Below are positions 16,159 to 25,784 of a stretch of 64,000 nucleotides of DNA, one piece after another (the first letter of the stretch is position 1; each line of letters starts with the position of its first letter). The notes below the pieces were generated by a model that did no database searches, was not told the origin of the DNA, and was given only the letters and a program-made list of their open reading frames with translations. The position numbers were made by a program, and so were the translations under genes. The DNA comes from an uncultured Steroidobacter sp. (GTDB lineage Bacteria > Pseudomonadota > Gammaproteobacteria > Steroidobacterales > Steroidobacteraceae), in contig CALLKK010000030.1 in the NCBI GenBank assembly GCA_938008435.1, positions 34,645 through 98,644 of the forward strand. Reading direction: 5' to 3'.

Positions 16159-17254
16159 ATGGAAATCAACCAACTCCGCCGTTCCCTCGAAGATCTCACC
16201 GAGCGCAGCGAGGCGCTGAGGAGGTTTCTTTGAGTACGATCGCAAGAGCGAACGCCTTGCAGAGGTCAATCGTGAGCTAGAGGACCCTGCGATCTGGAAT
16301 ACGCCCGAAAGGGCGCAGGAGCTCGGTAAGGAGCGTTCGCGTCTCGAGCAGGTCGTCGCGACGCTCGACCGCGTGGCGAACGGCTTGAAGGACGCCGACG
16401 AGCTGCTGACGCTCGCGCTCGAAGAGAACGATGAATCCACCGCGCGCGAGGTCGCGAACGACGTCGCGCGACTCGAGCAGGAGATCAAGAAGCTCGAGTT
16501 CCAGCGGATGTTCCCCGGCGAGATGGATTCGCGCTCGTGCTTTCTCGACATTCAGGCGGGCGCCGGCGGGACGGAAGCGCAGGACTGGGCGCAGATGCTC
16601 ATGCGCATGTACCTGCGCTGGGCCGATCAGCACGGCTATCGCACGGAGATCGTCGACGTGAGCGACGGCGAAGTGGCCGGCATCAAGAGCGCGACGATCA
16701 ACATCATCGGCGACTACGCGTACGGTTGGTTGCGTACCGAGACGGGCGTGCATCGCCTGGTGCGCAAGTCGCCGTTCGATGCGAATGCGCGCCGCCACAC
16801 CTCGTTCGCCTCCGTGTTCGTCTCGCCCGAAATCGACGACGACATTCAGATCGAGATCAATCCGGCGGATCTGCGCATCGACGTTTACCGTTCGAGCGGC
16901 GCCGGCGGACAGCACGTCAACAAGACCGAATCGGCGGTGCGTATCACGCACGTGCCGACGGGTATCGTGGTGGCGTGCCAGAACGAGCGCAGCCAGCACA
17001 AGAACCGCGACAAGGCGATGAAGCAGCTCAAGGCGAAGCTCTACGAGCTCGAAGTGAACAAGCGCAACGCCGCGGCGAAGGTGCTGGAAGACTCCAAGGC
17101 CGACGTGAGCTGGGGCAATCAGATCCGCTCGTACGTGCTCGATCAGTCGCGTATCAAGGATCTGCGCACCAACGTCGAGGTCGGCAACACGACGGCCGTG
17201 CTCGACGGCGATCTGGACGAATTCTTGGAAGCGAGCCTGAAGCAGGGGCTGTGA
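16159..17254 (+). CDS. prfB: peptide chain release factor 2 (programmed +1 frameshift)
   Basis: RF2 reads UGA and UAA stop codons. Translation begins at ATG 16159 (MEINQLRRSLEDLTERSEAL), runs 24 codons to CTT 16228-16230 and meets an in-frame TGA at 16231-16233. A +1 shift, skipping T16231, continues as GAG TAC GAT to the stop at 17254, giving 364 residues (E. coli 365). The release loop GAGGQHVNKTESAVR and the stop-recognition tripeptide SPF (RKSPFDAN) are present. An apparent broken gene here is therefore normal RF2 autoregulation: low RF2 lets the ribosome shift. lysS follows 73 bases later, as in E. coli. Confidence 0.96.
16219..16234 (+). promoter_or_regulatory. RF2 recoding site
   Basis: AGG AGG TTT CTT TGA G: an internal Shine-Dalgarno (AGGAGG, 16219-16224) sits 3 bases before the slippery CTT-TGA, the same geometry as the E. 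coli site (AGGGGGTATCTTTGAC). The base after the stop is G here instead of C. Confidence 0.95.
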
Positions 17255-17327
17255 GATGCGGGCGACGGCGTGAGGGCGGTCGAATTCGTCTCCCAACGCC
17301 GCGTCACTCCCCGCAAGTGGAAGAGCT

Positions 17328-18827
<1,500 letters not shown>

Positions 18828-18843
18828 GCTGCAGTGCGGCGGG

Positions 18844-19707
18844 CTAGCTCTGCGGCGCGCCGACGTCGTACGGCAGCGGCAGCCGCTCGAGCGCGCTGTC
18901 GTCGATACCCTCCAGTCTCAAGCGCTCGTCGAGCTGCGCGAGATTGATGACGGCGAGCAGCTCGCAGCCCGAGGCGGTCGCGATTGCATCGACTACATCG
19001 CCTGCGTGTTGATCGCCTGCGGTGACGAGCGTGCCCGGTGCCGGCGCTGCGCACGGGGCGCGGAAATGGAACATCCGGCGTTTGACGGTCCCGCGATAGT
19101 GCGCCCGCGCAATGATCTCCTGTCCGGTGTAGCAGCCCTTGGTGAAACTGATGCCGCCGAGCAGGTCGAGATTGAGCATTTGGGCGACGAAACGCTCGTG
19201 CGTCGCTGAATACACCTGCGGCAGGCCCGCGCGCAGGTGCTCTGCGCGCCAGCGCAGCTCGCGGTCCGCGTCTTCGGCCGTTATGTCATCCGGCGTGACG
19301 ACGAGCGCGTGTCGGTGACCCGACCACCGTAGCAAGCTCGTGGAGCCCTCCAGGCGATGCGTACGATCGACGCCAGGATCGCCGCTCGTCGCATCGTCCA
19401 ACAGGCCCACGCGCAGCGCACTCGTGTCGACGGTGACTTTTGCGCGCAGAATGTAGCGGCGCAGACGTGTCGCCGTCGTCTCGAGCAGCTCGCGGGCGAC
19501 GAGCAGTACGATGCCTTCAGGCCGCTCGATCAGCCACAGCACGGCTTGTACGCGGCCCTGCGGCGAATTGCACGCTGCCAGCAGAATGCGTTCGGATGTC
19601 AGCGAATTCACATCGGCTGTGAGCTGTCCTTGCAGGAACTGCCGAGCGTCCGGGCCCGATACGAGCAGGGCCCCAAGGTGCGTAAGCTTGGTGATTGCGG
19701 CGGTCAT
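18844..19707 (-). CDS. ygfZ: tRNA-modifying/Fe-S assembly protein YgfZ (folate-binding)
   Basis: YgfZ is a folate-binding protein of the GcvT-like fold that supports the iron-sulfur enzyme MiaB and tRNA modification in E. coli. The 287-residue product carries the diagnostic motif KGCYTGQEIIARAHYRGTVK with its conserved Cys, and the GARQFLQGQL-like DARQFLQGQLTADVNSL at the N-terminus. It is divergent from the succinate dehydrogenase operon. In E. coli ygfZ is divergent from sdhE-ygfX, and here both of those genes lie at the far end of the sdh operon, so the functional link to Fe-S/flavin enzyme assembly is kept. Confidence 0.95.
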   Translation of the reverse strand: MTAAITKLTHLGALLVSGPDARQFLQGQLTADVNSLTSERILLAACNSPQGRVQAVLWLIERPEGIVLLVARELLETTATRLRRYILRAKVTVDTSALRVGLLDDATSGDPGVDRTHRLEGSTSLLRWSGHRHALVVTPDDITAEDADRELRWRAEHLRAGLPQVYSATHERFVAQMLNLDLLGGISFTKGCYTGQEIIARAHYRGTVKRRMFHFRAPCAAPAPGTLVTAGDQHAGDVVDAIATASGCELLAVINLAQLDERLRLEGIDDSALERLPLPYDVGAPQS

Positions 19708-19801
19708 TTGCTGAGATTCGTGCGTTCGCGAAACCCGAATTCAAGCCTCGCAACATACGGCGGCCTACGCCGTTCCGAGCAAAAGGGGGTTCTGGCAGAC
19801 T

Positions 19802-20014
19802 ATGCGGATGATCGAATCCGGTTCGCGACTTGCTTCGACTCCGATGATAGACGAAGTGGCGCCCACTGGCGCCGACGCCAATCCCCCGCAAGCGCAGACC
19901 ACCGCGGCCGACCCGGTGAGCCTACCTCGGCCGCGCGAGATCGGCGGGCGAGAGGGGCCCGAACCGACTCGATACGGGGATTGGGAAAAGGCGGGTCGCT
20001 GCATCGATTTCTAG
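19802..20014 (+). CDS. SDHAF4-like succinate dehydrogenase assembly factor (DUF1674)
   Basis: A 70-residue protein whose C-terminus, REIGGREGPEPTRYGDWEKAG followed by RCIDF, is the hallmark of the DUF1674/SDHAF4 family. In mitochondria SDHAF4 binds the flavinylated SdhA subunit, protects against its auto-oxidation and helps it join SdhB. The first half is low-complexity and probably disordered. It lies 56 bases before sdhC on the same strand, so it is likely the first gene of the operon. ATG 19802 is used; 19808 and 19844 are also possible. Family call rests on the C-terminal motif and the context. Confidence 0.85.
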   Translation: MRMIESGSRLASTPMIDEVAPTGADANPPQAQTTAADPVSLPRPREIGGREGPEPTRYGDWEKAGRCIDF

Positions 20015-20070
20015 ATTGATGGCGAGACGGCGCGCGCCGAGCGCCGAATGCATCGCCGCTCAAATAACGG

Positions 20071-20490
20071 ATGGCTTCCATGCAGAGTCAAACTCCCTCC
20101 GCACGACCGTTGTCGCCGCACCTGCAGGTGTACCGTTGGCGTTACACCATGGCGTTGTCGATCCTGCATCGCGCAACGGGCTTGGTGCTGTCGCTCGGGC
20201 TGGTGCTTCTCGTCGCGTGGCTGCTCGGCATCGCGAACGGTGCGGCGTCCTACGATTGCGTCATGGCCGCGTTCACGCATCCGCTGATGCGCATCGTGTT
20301 CGTCGGCTACTCGTTCGCGTTCTTCTATCACCTCGCGAACGGCATCCGTCATCTCGTCTGGGACACCGGCCGCGGTCTCGAACGCAAATCGGCGCGCGCG
20401 AGCGCGCGGGTGGTCGTCGTCGCCGCCGTGGTGTGCACCATTCTGTTCTGGATCGTCGTGTGCGTGCGTTACTCGGGGAGCGTGGCATGA
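20071..20490 (+). CDS. sdhC: succinate dehydrogenase cytochrome b556 subunit
   Basis: SdhC is one of two membrane anchors of complex II, binding haem b and ubiquinone. The 139-residue product starts near RPLSPHLQVYRWRYTMALSI, the family signature with SPHLQ-Y and the SILHRATG motif, and has three hydrophobic segments (about residues 36-54, 72-90 and 112-132). The haem-ligand region is YHLANGIRHLVWD. ATG 20071 and ATG 20080 are both possible starts. The stop overlaps the sdhD start (ATGA). Confidence 0.96.
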   Translation: MASMQSQTPSARPLSPHLQVYRWRYTMALSILHRATGLVLSLGLVLLVAWLLGIANGAASYDCVMAAFTHPLMRIVFVGYSFAFFYHLANGIRHLVWDTGRGLERKSARASARVVVVAAVVCTILFWIVVCVRYSGSVA

Positions 20491-20873
20491 GCTTGCGATC
20501 GCCGTTGGGCAAGGTACTCGGACTCGGCGCGGCGAAGGAAGGCGTCGAGCATTGGTGGAGCCAGCGCGTGAGCGCGGTGGGCGTCGCGCTGCTCGGTCTG
20601 TGGTTCTTGATTTCGTTGGTGGCGCTTGGCGGGCTCAGCTACGACGCGGTGCTCGCGTGGCTCGGTCGCCCGGTCAATGCGGCGCTGCTCGTCCTGCTCA
20701 TCGTCGCAGTGACTTATCACTCGAAGCTGGGTGTGCAAGTCGTGCTGGAAGACTACGTGTCGAGTAAGGCCGCCAAGGTGGCTTGCCTGGTGGCAAACCA
20801 GTTCATTCACATCGCCCTCGCAGCGATTGCAATCTTCGCCGTGTTGCGTGCGGCGTTCGGAATTCAGGCATGA
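20487..20873 (+). CDS. sdhD: succinate dehydrogenase membrane anchor subunit
   Basis: SdhD is the second membrane anchor of complex II. The 128-residue product has GVEHWWSQRVSAVGVALLGL at the start of the first helix and three membrane segments, with TYHSKLGVQVVLEDYV in between; the His of TYH is the expected haem ligand. It begins inside the sdhC stop and ends over the sdhA start (ATGA at both borders), so sdhC, sdhD and sdhA are tightly coupled. Confidence 0.95.
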   Translation: MSLRSPLGKVLGLGAAKEGVEHWWSQRVSAVGVALLGLWFLISLVALGGLSYDAVLAWLGRPVNAALLVLLIVAVTYHSKLGVQVVLEDYVSSKAAKVACLVANQFIHIALAAIAIFAVLRAAFGIQA

Positions 20874-22654
20874 GCGCTTATCAGTTCATCGATCACAGTT
20901 TCGACGTCGTCGTCGTCGGCGCAGGCGGCGCGGGCCTCAGGGCAACCTTCGGCTTGGCGCATTCCGGCTTGTCGACCGCGTGCATCACCAAGGTGTTCCC
21001 GACGCGCAGCCACACGGTGGCCGCGCAAGGCGGCATCAGTGCGGCGCTCGGCAACATGGGTGAGGACGACTGGCGCTGGCACATGTACGACACCGTCAAG
21101 GGCTCGGACTGGCTGGGCGATCAGGACGCGATCGAGTTCATGTGCAAGGAAGCGCCGAATGCCGTGATCGAGCTCGAGCACTACGGCGTGCCGTTCTCGC
21201 GTACCGAAGACGGACGCATTTATCAGCGTCCGTTCGGCGGCATGACGACGCATTTCGGCAAGGGCATCGCGCAGCGCACTTGTGCGGCAGCCGACCGTAC
21301 CGGCCACGCGATGCTGCATACGCTGTATCAGCAGGCATTGCGCCACGAAGCTCAGTTCTTCATCGAGTTCTTCGCCATCGACCTCATCATGGAGGACGGC
21401 GAGTGCCGCGGCGTGGTGGCACTCGACATGGCGAACGGCACGCTGCATCGCTTCCGTGCGCACAAGACGATTCTCGCGACGGGCGGCTACGGTCGCGCGT
21501 ATTTCTCGTGCACCTCGGCACACACCTGCACCGGCGACGGCAACGGCATGGTGCTGCGTGCAGGATTGCCGCTGCAGGACATGGAGTTCGTGCAGTTCCA
21601 TCCGACAGGCATTTACGGCGCCGGCTGTCTCATCACCGAAGGCGTGCGCGGCGAGGGCGGCATCCTGCGCAACTCCGAAGGCGAGCGCTTCATGGAGCGC
21701 TACGCACCGAACGCGAAGGATCTGGCTTCGCGCGACGTCGTGAGCCGCGCGATGACGATCGAGATCCGCGAGGGGCGCGGCGTCGGTCCGCACAAGGATC
21801 ACATCTACCTGCACCTCGAGCATCTGGGTGCCGACGTCATTCACGAGCGTCTGCCCGGTATCGCGGAGACGGCAAAGATCTTCGCCGGCGTCGATGTCAC
21901 CAAGCAGCCGATCCCGGTGATCCCGACCGTGCACTACAACATGGGCGGCATTCCGGCGAACTATCACGGCGAAGTCGTTACGCTGCGCGACGGCAATCCG
22001 GATGCAGTCGTGCCGGGGCTCATGGCGATCGGCGAGGCCGCGTGCGTGTCCGTGCACGGCGCCAACCGCCTCGGTTCGAACTCGCTGCTCGATCTGGTGG
22101 TGTTCGGTCGCGAGGCGGCTCGCTACTGCGCCGAGACGATCAAGCCGAACACCAAGCACCGGCCGTTGCCGAAGGATGCGGGCGATCTGGCCGTCAGCCG
22201 TCTCGATCGGCTGCGTCACGCAAAGGGCAAGCTCAAGACCGCCGAGATTCGCCTCAACATGCAGCGCGTCATGCAAGCGCACGCTGCAGTGTTCCGCACC
22301 GGCGAGTCGTTGGAGGAGGGCGTCCGCAAGCTGACCGACGTCTACGAGTCGTTCGCGGAAGTCAGCGTGAGCGACCGCTCGCTCATCTGGAACACGGATC
22401 TCATCGAGACGCTCGAGCTCGAGAATCTGCTCGGGCAGGCGATGGTCACGATTCGTTCGGCGCTCAACCGCACGGAGAGCCGCGGCGCGCATGCGCGCGA
22501 GGACTACCCGCAGCGCGATGACGCGAACTGGCTCAAGCACACGCTTGCCTGGATCGATGAGCGGGGCAATGTCCGGTTCGACTATCGGCCGGTGCACCTG
22601 AATACGCTTACGAGCGAGGTCGAGCCCATTCCGCCCAAGGCGCGTACGTACTGA
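20870..22654 (+). CDS. sdhA: succinate dehydrogenase flavoprotein subunit
   Basis: SdhA oxidises succinate to fumarate using covalently bound FAD. The 594-residue product has the dinucleotide-binding fold VVVVGAGGAGLRATFGL and the FAD-attachment His in RSHTVAAQGGISAALGN. Substrate-site residues are in QFHPTGIYGAG, the RGEGG segment and the MGGIPANYHGE stretch; HGANRLGSNSLLDLVVFG is near the C-terminal third. The start at 20870 overlaps the sdhD stop. Covalent flavinylation would depend on SdhE (encoded downstream) and, by analogy, be stabilised by the SDHAF4-like protein upstream. Confidence 0.98.
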   Translation: MSAYQFIDHSFDVVVVGAGGAGLRATFGLAHSGLSTACITKVFPTRSHTVAAQGGISAALGNMGEDDWRWHMYDTVKGSDWLGDQDAIEFMCKEAPNAVIELEHYGVPFSRTEDGRIYQRPFGGMTTHFGKGIAQRTCAAADRTGHAMLHTLYQQALRHEAQFFIEFFAIDLIMEDGECRGVVALDMANGTLHRFRAHKTILATGGYGRAYFSCTSAHTCTGDGNGMVLRAGLPLQDMEFVQFHPTGIYGAGCLITEGVRGEGGILRNSEGERFMERYAPNAKDLASRDVVSRAMTIEIREGRGVGPHKDHIYLHLEHLGADVIHERLPGIAETAKIFAGVDVTKQPIPVIPTVHYNMGGIPANYHGEVVTLRDGNPDAVVPGLMAIGEAACVSVHGANRLGSNSLLDLVVFGREAARYCAETIKPNTKHRPLPKDAGDLAVSRLDRLRHAKGKLKTAEIRLNMQRVMQAHAAVFRTGESLEEGVRKLTDVYESFAEVSVSDRSLIWNTDLIETLELENLLGQAMVTIRSALNRTESRGAHAREDYPQRDDANWLKHTLAWIDERGNVRFDYRPVHLNTLTSEVEPIPPKARTY

Positions 22655-22734
22655 CGGAGAACCACTGGTCGCCTCTCGCACGGTGAGTGCCTAGACGTCG
22701 CAACTAACCACTGCCAATCGCTGCCTCTTTCGCC

Positions 22735-23517
22735 ATGGCCAAATTCCGCCTTCCGCCGAACTCGAAGATCGTCGCCGGCAAGACGTACAAGGCGCCGCCC
22801 GGCGCGAAGGACGTCCGCACGTTCAAGATCTATCGCTTCGATCCGGAGTCGGGTGAGAACCCGCGCATCGATACCTACGAAGTCGACATGGCGACGTGCG
22901 GGCCGATGGTTCTCGACGCGCTGATCAAGATCAAGAACGAGATCGACTCGACCTTGACGTTCCGCCGCTCGTGCCGTGAGGGCATCTGCGGCTCGTGCGC
23001 GATGAACATCGACGGCGTGAACACGCTCGCGTGCACCAAGGCCCTCGAGGACATCAAAGGGGACGTGAAGATCTATCCGCTGCCGCACATGCCGGTGATC
23101 AAGGATCTGGTGCCCGACCTTACGAACTTCTACGCGCAATACGCCGCAGTCAAACCCTGGCTGCAGACGCGCACGCCGGCACCGCCCGACCGCGAGCGGC
23201 TGCAATCGAAGGAAGATCAGGAGAAGATCGACCGGCCGGCCGCATGCATCCTGTGCGCATGCTGCTCGACGTCGTGTCCGAGCTACTGGTGGAACGGCGA
23301 TCGCTACCTCGGTCCGGCGGCGCTGCTGGCGGCATATCGCTGGATCATCGACAGCCGCGACGAAGCGACGGGCGAGCGGCTCGATGCGCTCGAAGATCCG
23401 TTCCGCCTGTATCGCTGCCACACGATCATGAACTGCACGGAAGCGTGCCCGAAGGATCTGAACCCGGCGCGCGCGATCGCCGAGATCAAGAGGATGATCG
23501 CCGAGCGTCGGCACTGA
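22735..23517 (+). CDS. sdhB: succinate dehydrogenase iron-sulfur subunit
   Basis: SdhB carries electrons from FAD to ubiquinone through three Fe-S clusters. The 260-residue product has the [2Fe-2S] motif SCREGICGSCAMNIDG with its later Cys (NTLACTKA), and the two ferredoxin-like motifs CILCACCSTSCPSYWWNGD and CHTIMNCTEACPKDLNPA. The sequence is of the mitochondrial/Xanthomonas type rather than the E. coli type. It lies 80 bases after sdhA and completes the complex II genes. Confidence 0.98.
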   Translation: MAKFRLPPNSKIVAGKTYKAPPGAKDVRTFKIYRFDPESGENPRIDTYEVDMATCGPMVLDALIKIKNEIDSTLTFRRSCREGICGSCAMNIDGVNTLACTKALEDIKGDVKIYPLPHMPVIKDLVPDLTNFYAQYAAVKPWLQTRTPAPPDRERLQSKEDQEKIDRPAACILCACCSTSCPSYWWNGDRYLGPAALLAAYRWIIDSRDEATGERLDALEDPFRLYRCHTIMNCTEACPKDLNPARAIAEIKRMIAERRH

Positions 23518-23548
23518 TTCGTCAACGCAAGCCAGCGCTCGACTCATC

Positions 23549-23830
23549 GTGCAGGGTTTCGGCAACGACGACTCGGCGCCCGCGTGGCGCAGTCCACCGC
23601 TCGCGCAGCTCAAGTGGCGCTGTCGGCGCGGCATGCGCGAGCTCGACATCGTTCTCGAACGGTACCTGGAACAACGTTATGCTTACGCTCCACCTGCGGA
23701 GCAACAGGCATTCGTGCAGCTGCTCGAACTGCCCGACCCGCAGTTGCTTGCGTATGTAATGCGTCGCGAACAGCCGGCCGATTCGGGATGGATTGATGTC
23801 GTCGCCAAGCTCGCCGCCTTTAATCATTGA
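23549..23830 (+). CDS. sdhE: FAD assembly factor SdhE
   Basis: SdhE (SDHAF2 homologue) promotes covalent attachment of FAD to SdhA. The 93-residue product contains KWRCRRGMRELDIVLERYLE, with the diagnostic RGMRELD motif, and a C-terminal FVQLLELPDPQLLAYV segment as in E. coli SdhE. GTG 23549 is the only start ahead of the conserved region. It follows sdhB by 31 bases and overlaps the following ygfX-like gene by about 35 bases. Confidence 0.93.
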   Translation: MQGFGNDDSAPAWRSPPLAQLKWRCRRGMRELDIVLERYLEQRYAYAPPAEQQAFVQLLELPDPQLLAYVMRREQPADSGWIDVVAKLAAFNH

Positions 23831-24266
23831 CGTGAGCGATCGTCCGGCCGAGCGCCGCTTGGTCTGGGCGGCGTGCGTTATCGCCGCGGCGCTGCCCGCT
23901 GGCGTCCTGCCGTGGCCGTCTTGGCCGCTCGTTTCCCTCGTGTTCGTGGCGTTCTTGCTGGCTGCGTTCCGCGCGCACGGCTGGCTGGGCGGAGCTCGGC
24001 GGGTGGTGCGAGTTGCTTGGCGCGCCGATGGACAGTGGCACATCGAGCAGGCCGACGGTCGCTCGGCGCAATGTGAGCTGTGTCTCAGTTCCCGCGTGGC
24101 CGGCCGGGTCGTGTGGCTGCAATTGCGGACGAAGTCCGGTCCGCGCCGGCGCATCTCGCTGATCCTCACCCGCGGCCGAAGCACCGATGACGATCTTCGT
24201 AGGCTGATCGTGCGCCTGCGGCTCGACGTGCCGCGCAGCGGCACCCTCGTTCCTCAGGGCGGCTGA
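23796..24266 (+). CDS. YgfX-like membrane protein
   Basis: A 156-residue protein in the YgfX (CptA) position directly after sdhE. It has two adjacent hydrophobic segments (about residues 24-60) that form a membrane hairpin, and a cytoplasmic tail rich in Arg and Trp (ARRVVRVAWRADGQWHIEQA). E. coli YgfX was reported as a toxin inhibiting FtsZ/MreB polymerisation, but its relation to sdhE is still debated. ATG 23796 overlaps sdhE by 35 bases; GTG 23832, just after the sdhE stop, is an equally plausible start. The call rests on layout and context, with modest sequence similarity. Confidence 0.7.
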   Translation: MSSPSSPPLIIDVSDRPAERRLVWAACVIAAALPAGVLPWPSWPLVSLVFVAFLLAAFRAHGWLGGARRVVRVAWRADGQWHIEQADGRSAQCELCLSSRVAGRVVWLQLRTKSGPRRRISLILTRGRSTDDDLRRLIVRLRLDVPRSGTLVPQGG

Positions 24267-24389
24267 GCGGCACATGGCTCCTGCACGGTACGGCTATCCT
24301 CGGGCGTGCCCGCCGCCGCGACCTCCCGCCTGCGGCAGGGGGGCAGGCCGCACCGCGCCCTCAGCCTCAGGGATCGAACCAAGTCCGGC

Positions 24390-24416
24390 GAACTTTCGCC
24401 ATCGGTATCAGTCTAT
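24390..24416 (+). promoter_or_regulatory. candidate sigma-E-type promoter of rpoE
   Basis: GAACTT (24390-24395), 16 bases, then GTCTAT (24411-24416). This resembles the E. coli sigma-E consensus (GGAACTT, 15-16 bases, GTCTAA/TCTGA) and lies about 58 bases before the rpoE start, as expected if rpoE is autoregulated. Confidence 0.45.
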
Positions 24417-24473
24417 GGTTGCAGCGTTCGCCGGCGTGCGACGCGCGCGGCCGCTGTCTTGGGAAGCCTGTCG

Positions 24474-25052
24474 ATGACGCAGGACGAAACCGACCAGCGG
24501 CTCGTCGAGCGCGTTCAGGCTGGCGACCAGTCGGCCTTCAACCTGCTGGTGCTGAAGTATCAGCACCGCGTGTTGAAGCTCATCGCGCGTTTCGTGAGCG
24601 ATCCGACGGAGGCAGAGGACGTAGCGCAGGAGGCTTTCTTGAAGGCCTACCGCGCCTTGCCTTCCTTCCGCGGCGATAGCGCTTTTTACACGTGGCTGTA
24701 TCGCATCGCGATCAACACGGCGAAGAACGCGCTCGTCGCGAACAAGCGGCGTCCGGTTGACTTCGATCTGGATCTGCAGGATCCGGAGCAGTTCGAACGG
24801 CAGGCGAAGCTCAAGGAAGCCGACACGCCGGAAGGCGTGCTGCTCACCGAAGAGATTCGCACCGTCGTCGAGAAAGCGATGGAGCAGCTTCCGGACGATC
24901 TCAGGACGGCGATCGTGCTGAGAGAGCTGGAAGGGTTGTCGTACGAGGAGATCGCCGAGGCGATGGACTGTCCGGTCGGGACGGTACGGTCGCGGATCTT
25001 CCGCGCGCGCGAGGCGATCGACAAGAAGTTGAAGCCGTTGCTCGGCGAATGA
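24474..25052 (+). CDS. rpoE: RNA polymerase sigma factor RpoE (sigma-24)
   Basis: RpoE directs transcription of the envelope-stress regulon. The 192-residue product (E. coli 191) has region 2 (FNLLVLKYQHRVLKLIARFV, then DVAQEAFLKAYRALPSFRGD) and region 4 with the helix-turn-helix EGLSYEEIAEAMDCPVGTVR. Residue identity with E. coli sigma-E appears high around the STW-like FYTWLYRIAINTAKN segment. ATG 24474 gives the family N-terminus MTQDETDQRLVERVQ; the open frame before it is not coding. rseA and rseB follow, and the gene probably reads its own promoter. Confidence 0.97.
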   Translation: MTQDETDQRLVERVQAGDQSAFNLLVLKYQHRVLKLIARFVSDPTEAEDVAQEAFLKAYRALPSFRGDSAFYTWLYRIAINTAKNALVANKRRPVDFDLDLQDPEQFERQAKLKEADTPEGVLLTEEIRTVVEKAMEQLPDDLRTAIVLRELEGLSYEEIAEAMDCPVGTVRSRIFRAREAIDKKLKPLLGE

Positions 25053-25166
25053 CGAACGAGGGCGGCGCCCAGGAATGTCCGAAGAGTTGTCTGGGGTTCT
25101 CCGCGGGCTACATGGGATTGAAGTTCGGGTGTAATTGCAGACAATGTCGTGGACGGTAAGGATCTC

Positions 25167-25784
25167 ATGACCGATTCGATCAAAGAACAGGTTTCAGCGT
25201 GCTTGGACGGCGAGCTGCCGGATCGAGAGCTGCCGCTATTGCTGAAGCGCATCGGTCAGGATGCGGAGCTGTGCGCCACGATGACGCGCTACAGCCTCAT
25301 CTCCGAGGTGCTGCGCGGCGGTAGCCTGCCCGTGGCCTCGACCGATTTCGCGGCTCGCACCATGGCGCGGATTGCCGCCGAGCCGCGTCCGCAGCAAGCC
25401 CGCACGTCGCAAGCCGCGTGGCGCCGCCTGCGTACGGTCGCAGGGCTCGGCATCGCCGCGAGCGTGGCGACCCTGGCACTCATCACGGCCCAGCGCGTGG
25501 GCTTGACCCCGACCGGGGCGGAGACCACGAGCATCGTGGCGCAGAGCACCGATCTGGCGGCCGAGGTGGCACCCGATCGGTATGTCGTGCCGATGACGCC
25601 GTCGAGCTCTAGCGCGTTCATTCCCGCCACCCGGCTCACGAATTACGTCGTTGCTCACAGCGAATATTCCTCGCCGCTCGGGCGCCGCAGCGTGCTGAGC
25701 GGCGTGTTGGCGGAAGGGGAGGCCGAGCTCTTGACCGATGCTCCGGCCGAGTCTGCCGCAGTCTCGCAGGAGTCCCAGCCCTGA
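25167..25784 (+). CDS. rseA: anti-sigma-E factor RseA
   Basis: RseA is a single-pass inner-membrane protein that sequesters RpoE until proteolysis by DegS and RseP releases it. From ATG 25167 the 205-residue product starts MTDSIKEQVSACLDGELPDR, the anti-sigma N-terminal domain with its short acidic DGE motif. A membrane segment lies at about residues 92-112 (TVAGLGIAASVATLALITA). The periplasmic part holds the RseB-binding region (LTNYVVAHSEYSSPLGR). GTG 25149 is a longer alternative start. The stop overlaps the rseB start (TGATG). Confidence 0.92.
   Translation: MTDSIKEQVSACLDGELPDRELPLLLKRIGQDAELCATMTRYSLISEVLRGGSLPVASTDFAARTMARIAAEPRPQQARTSQAAWRRLRTVAGLGIAASVATLALITAQRVGLTPTGAETTSIVAQSTDLAAEVAPDRYVVPMTPSSSSAFIPATRLTNYVVAHSEYSSPLGRRSVLSGVLAEGEAELLTDAPAESAAVSQESQP

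Noticed and set aside
16235..16372. Apparent prfB pseudogene from the in-frame TGA
   Set aside because: The stop is part of the conserved RF2 recoding site; both halves are intact.
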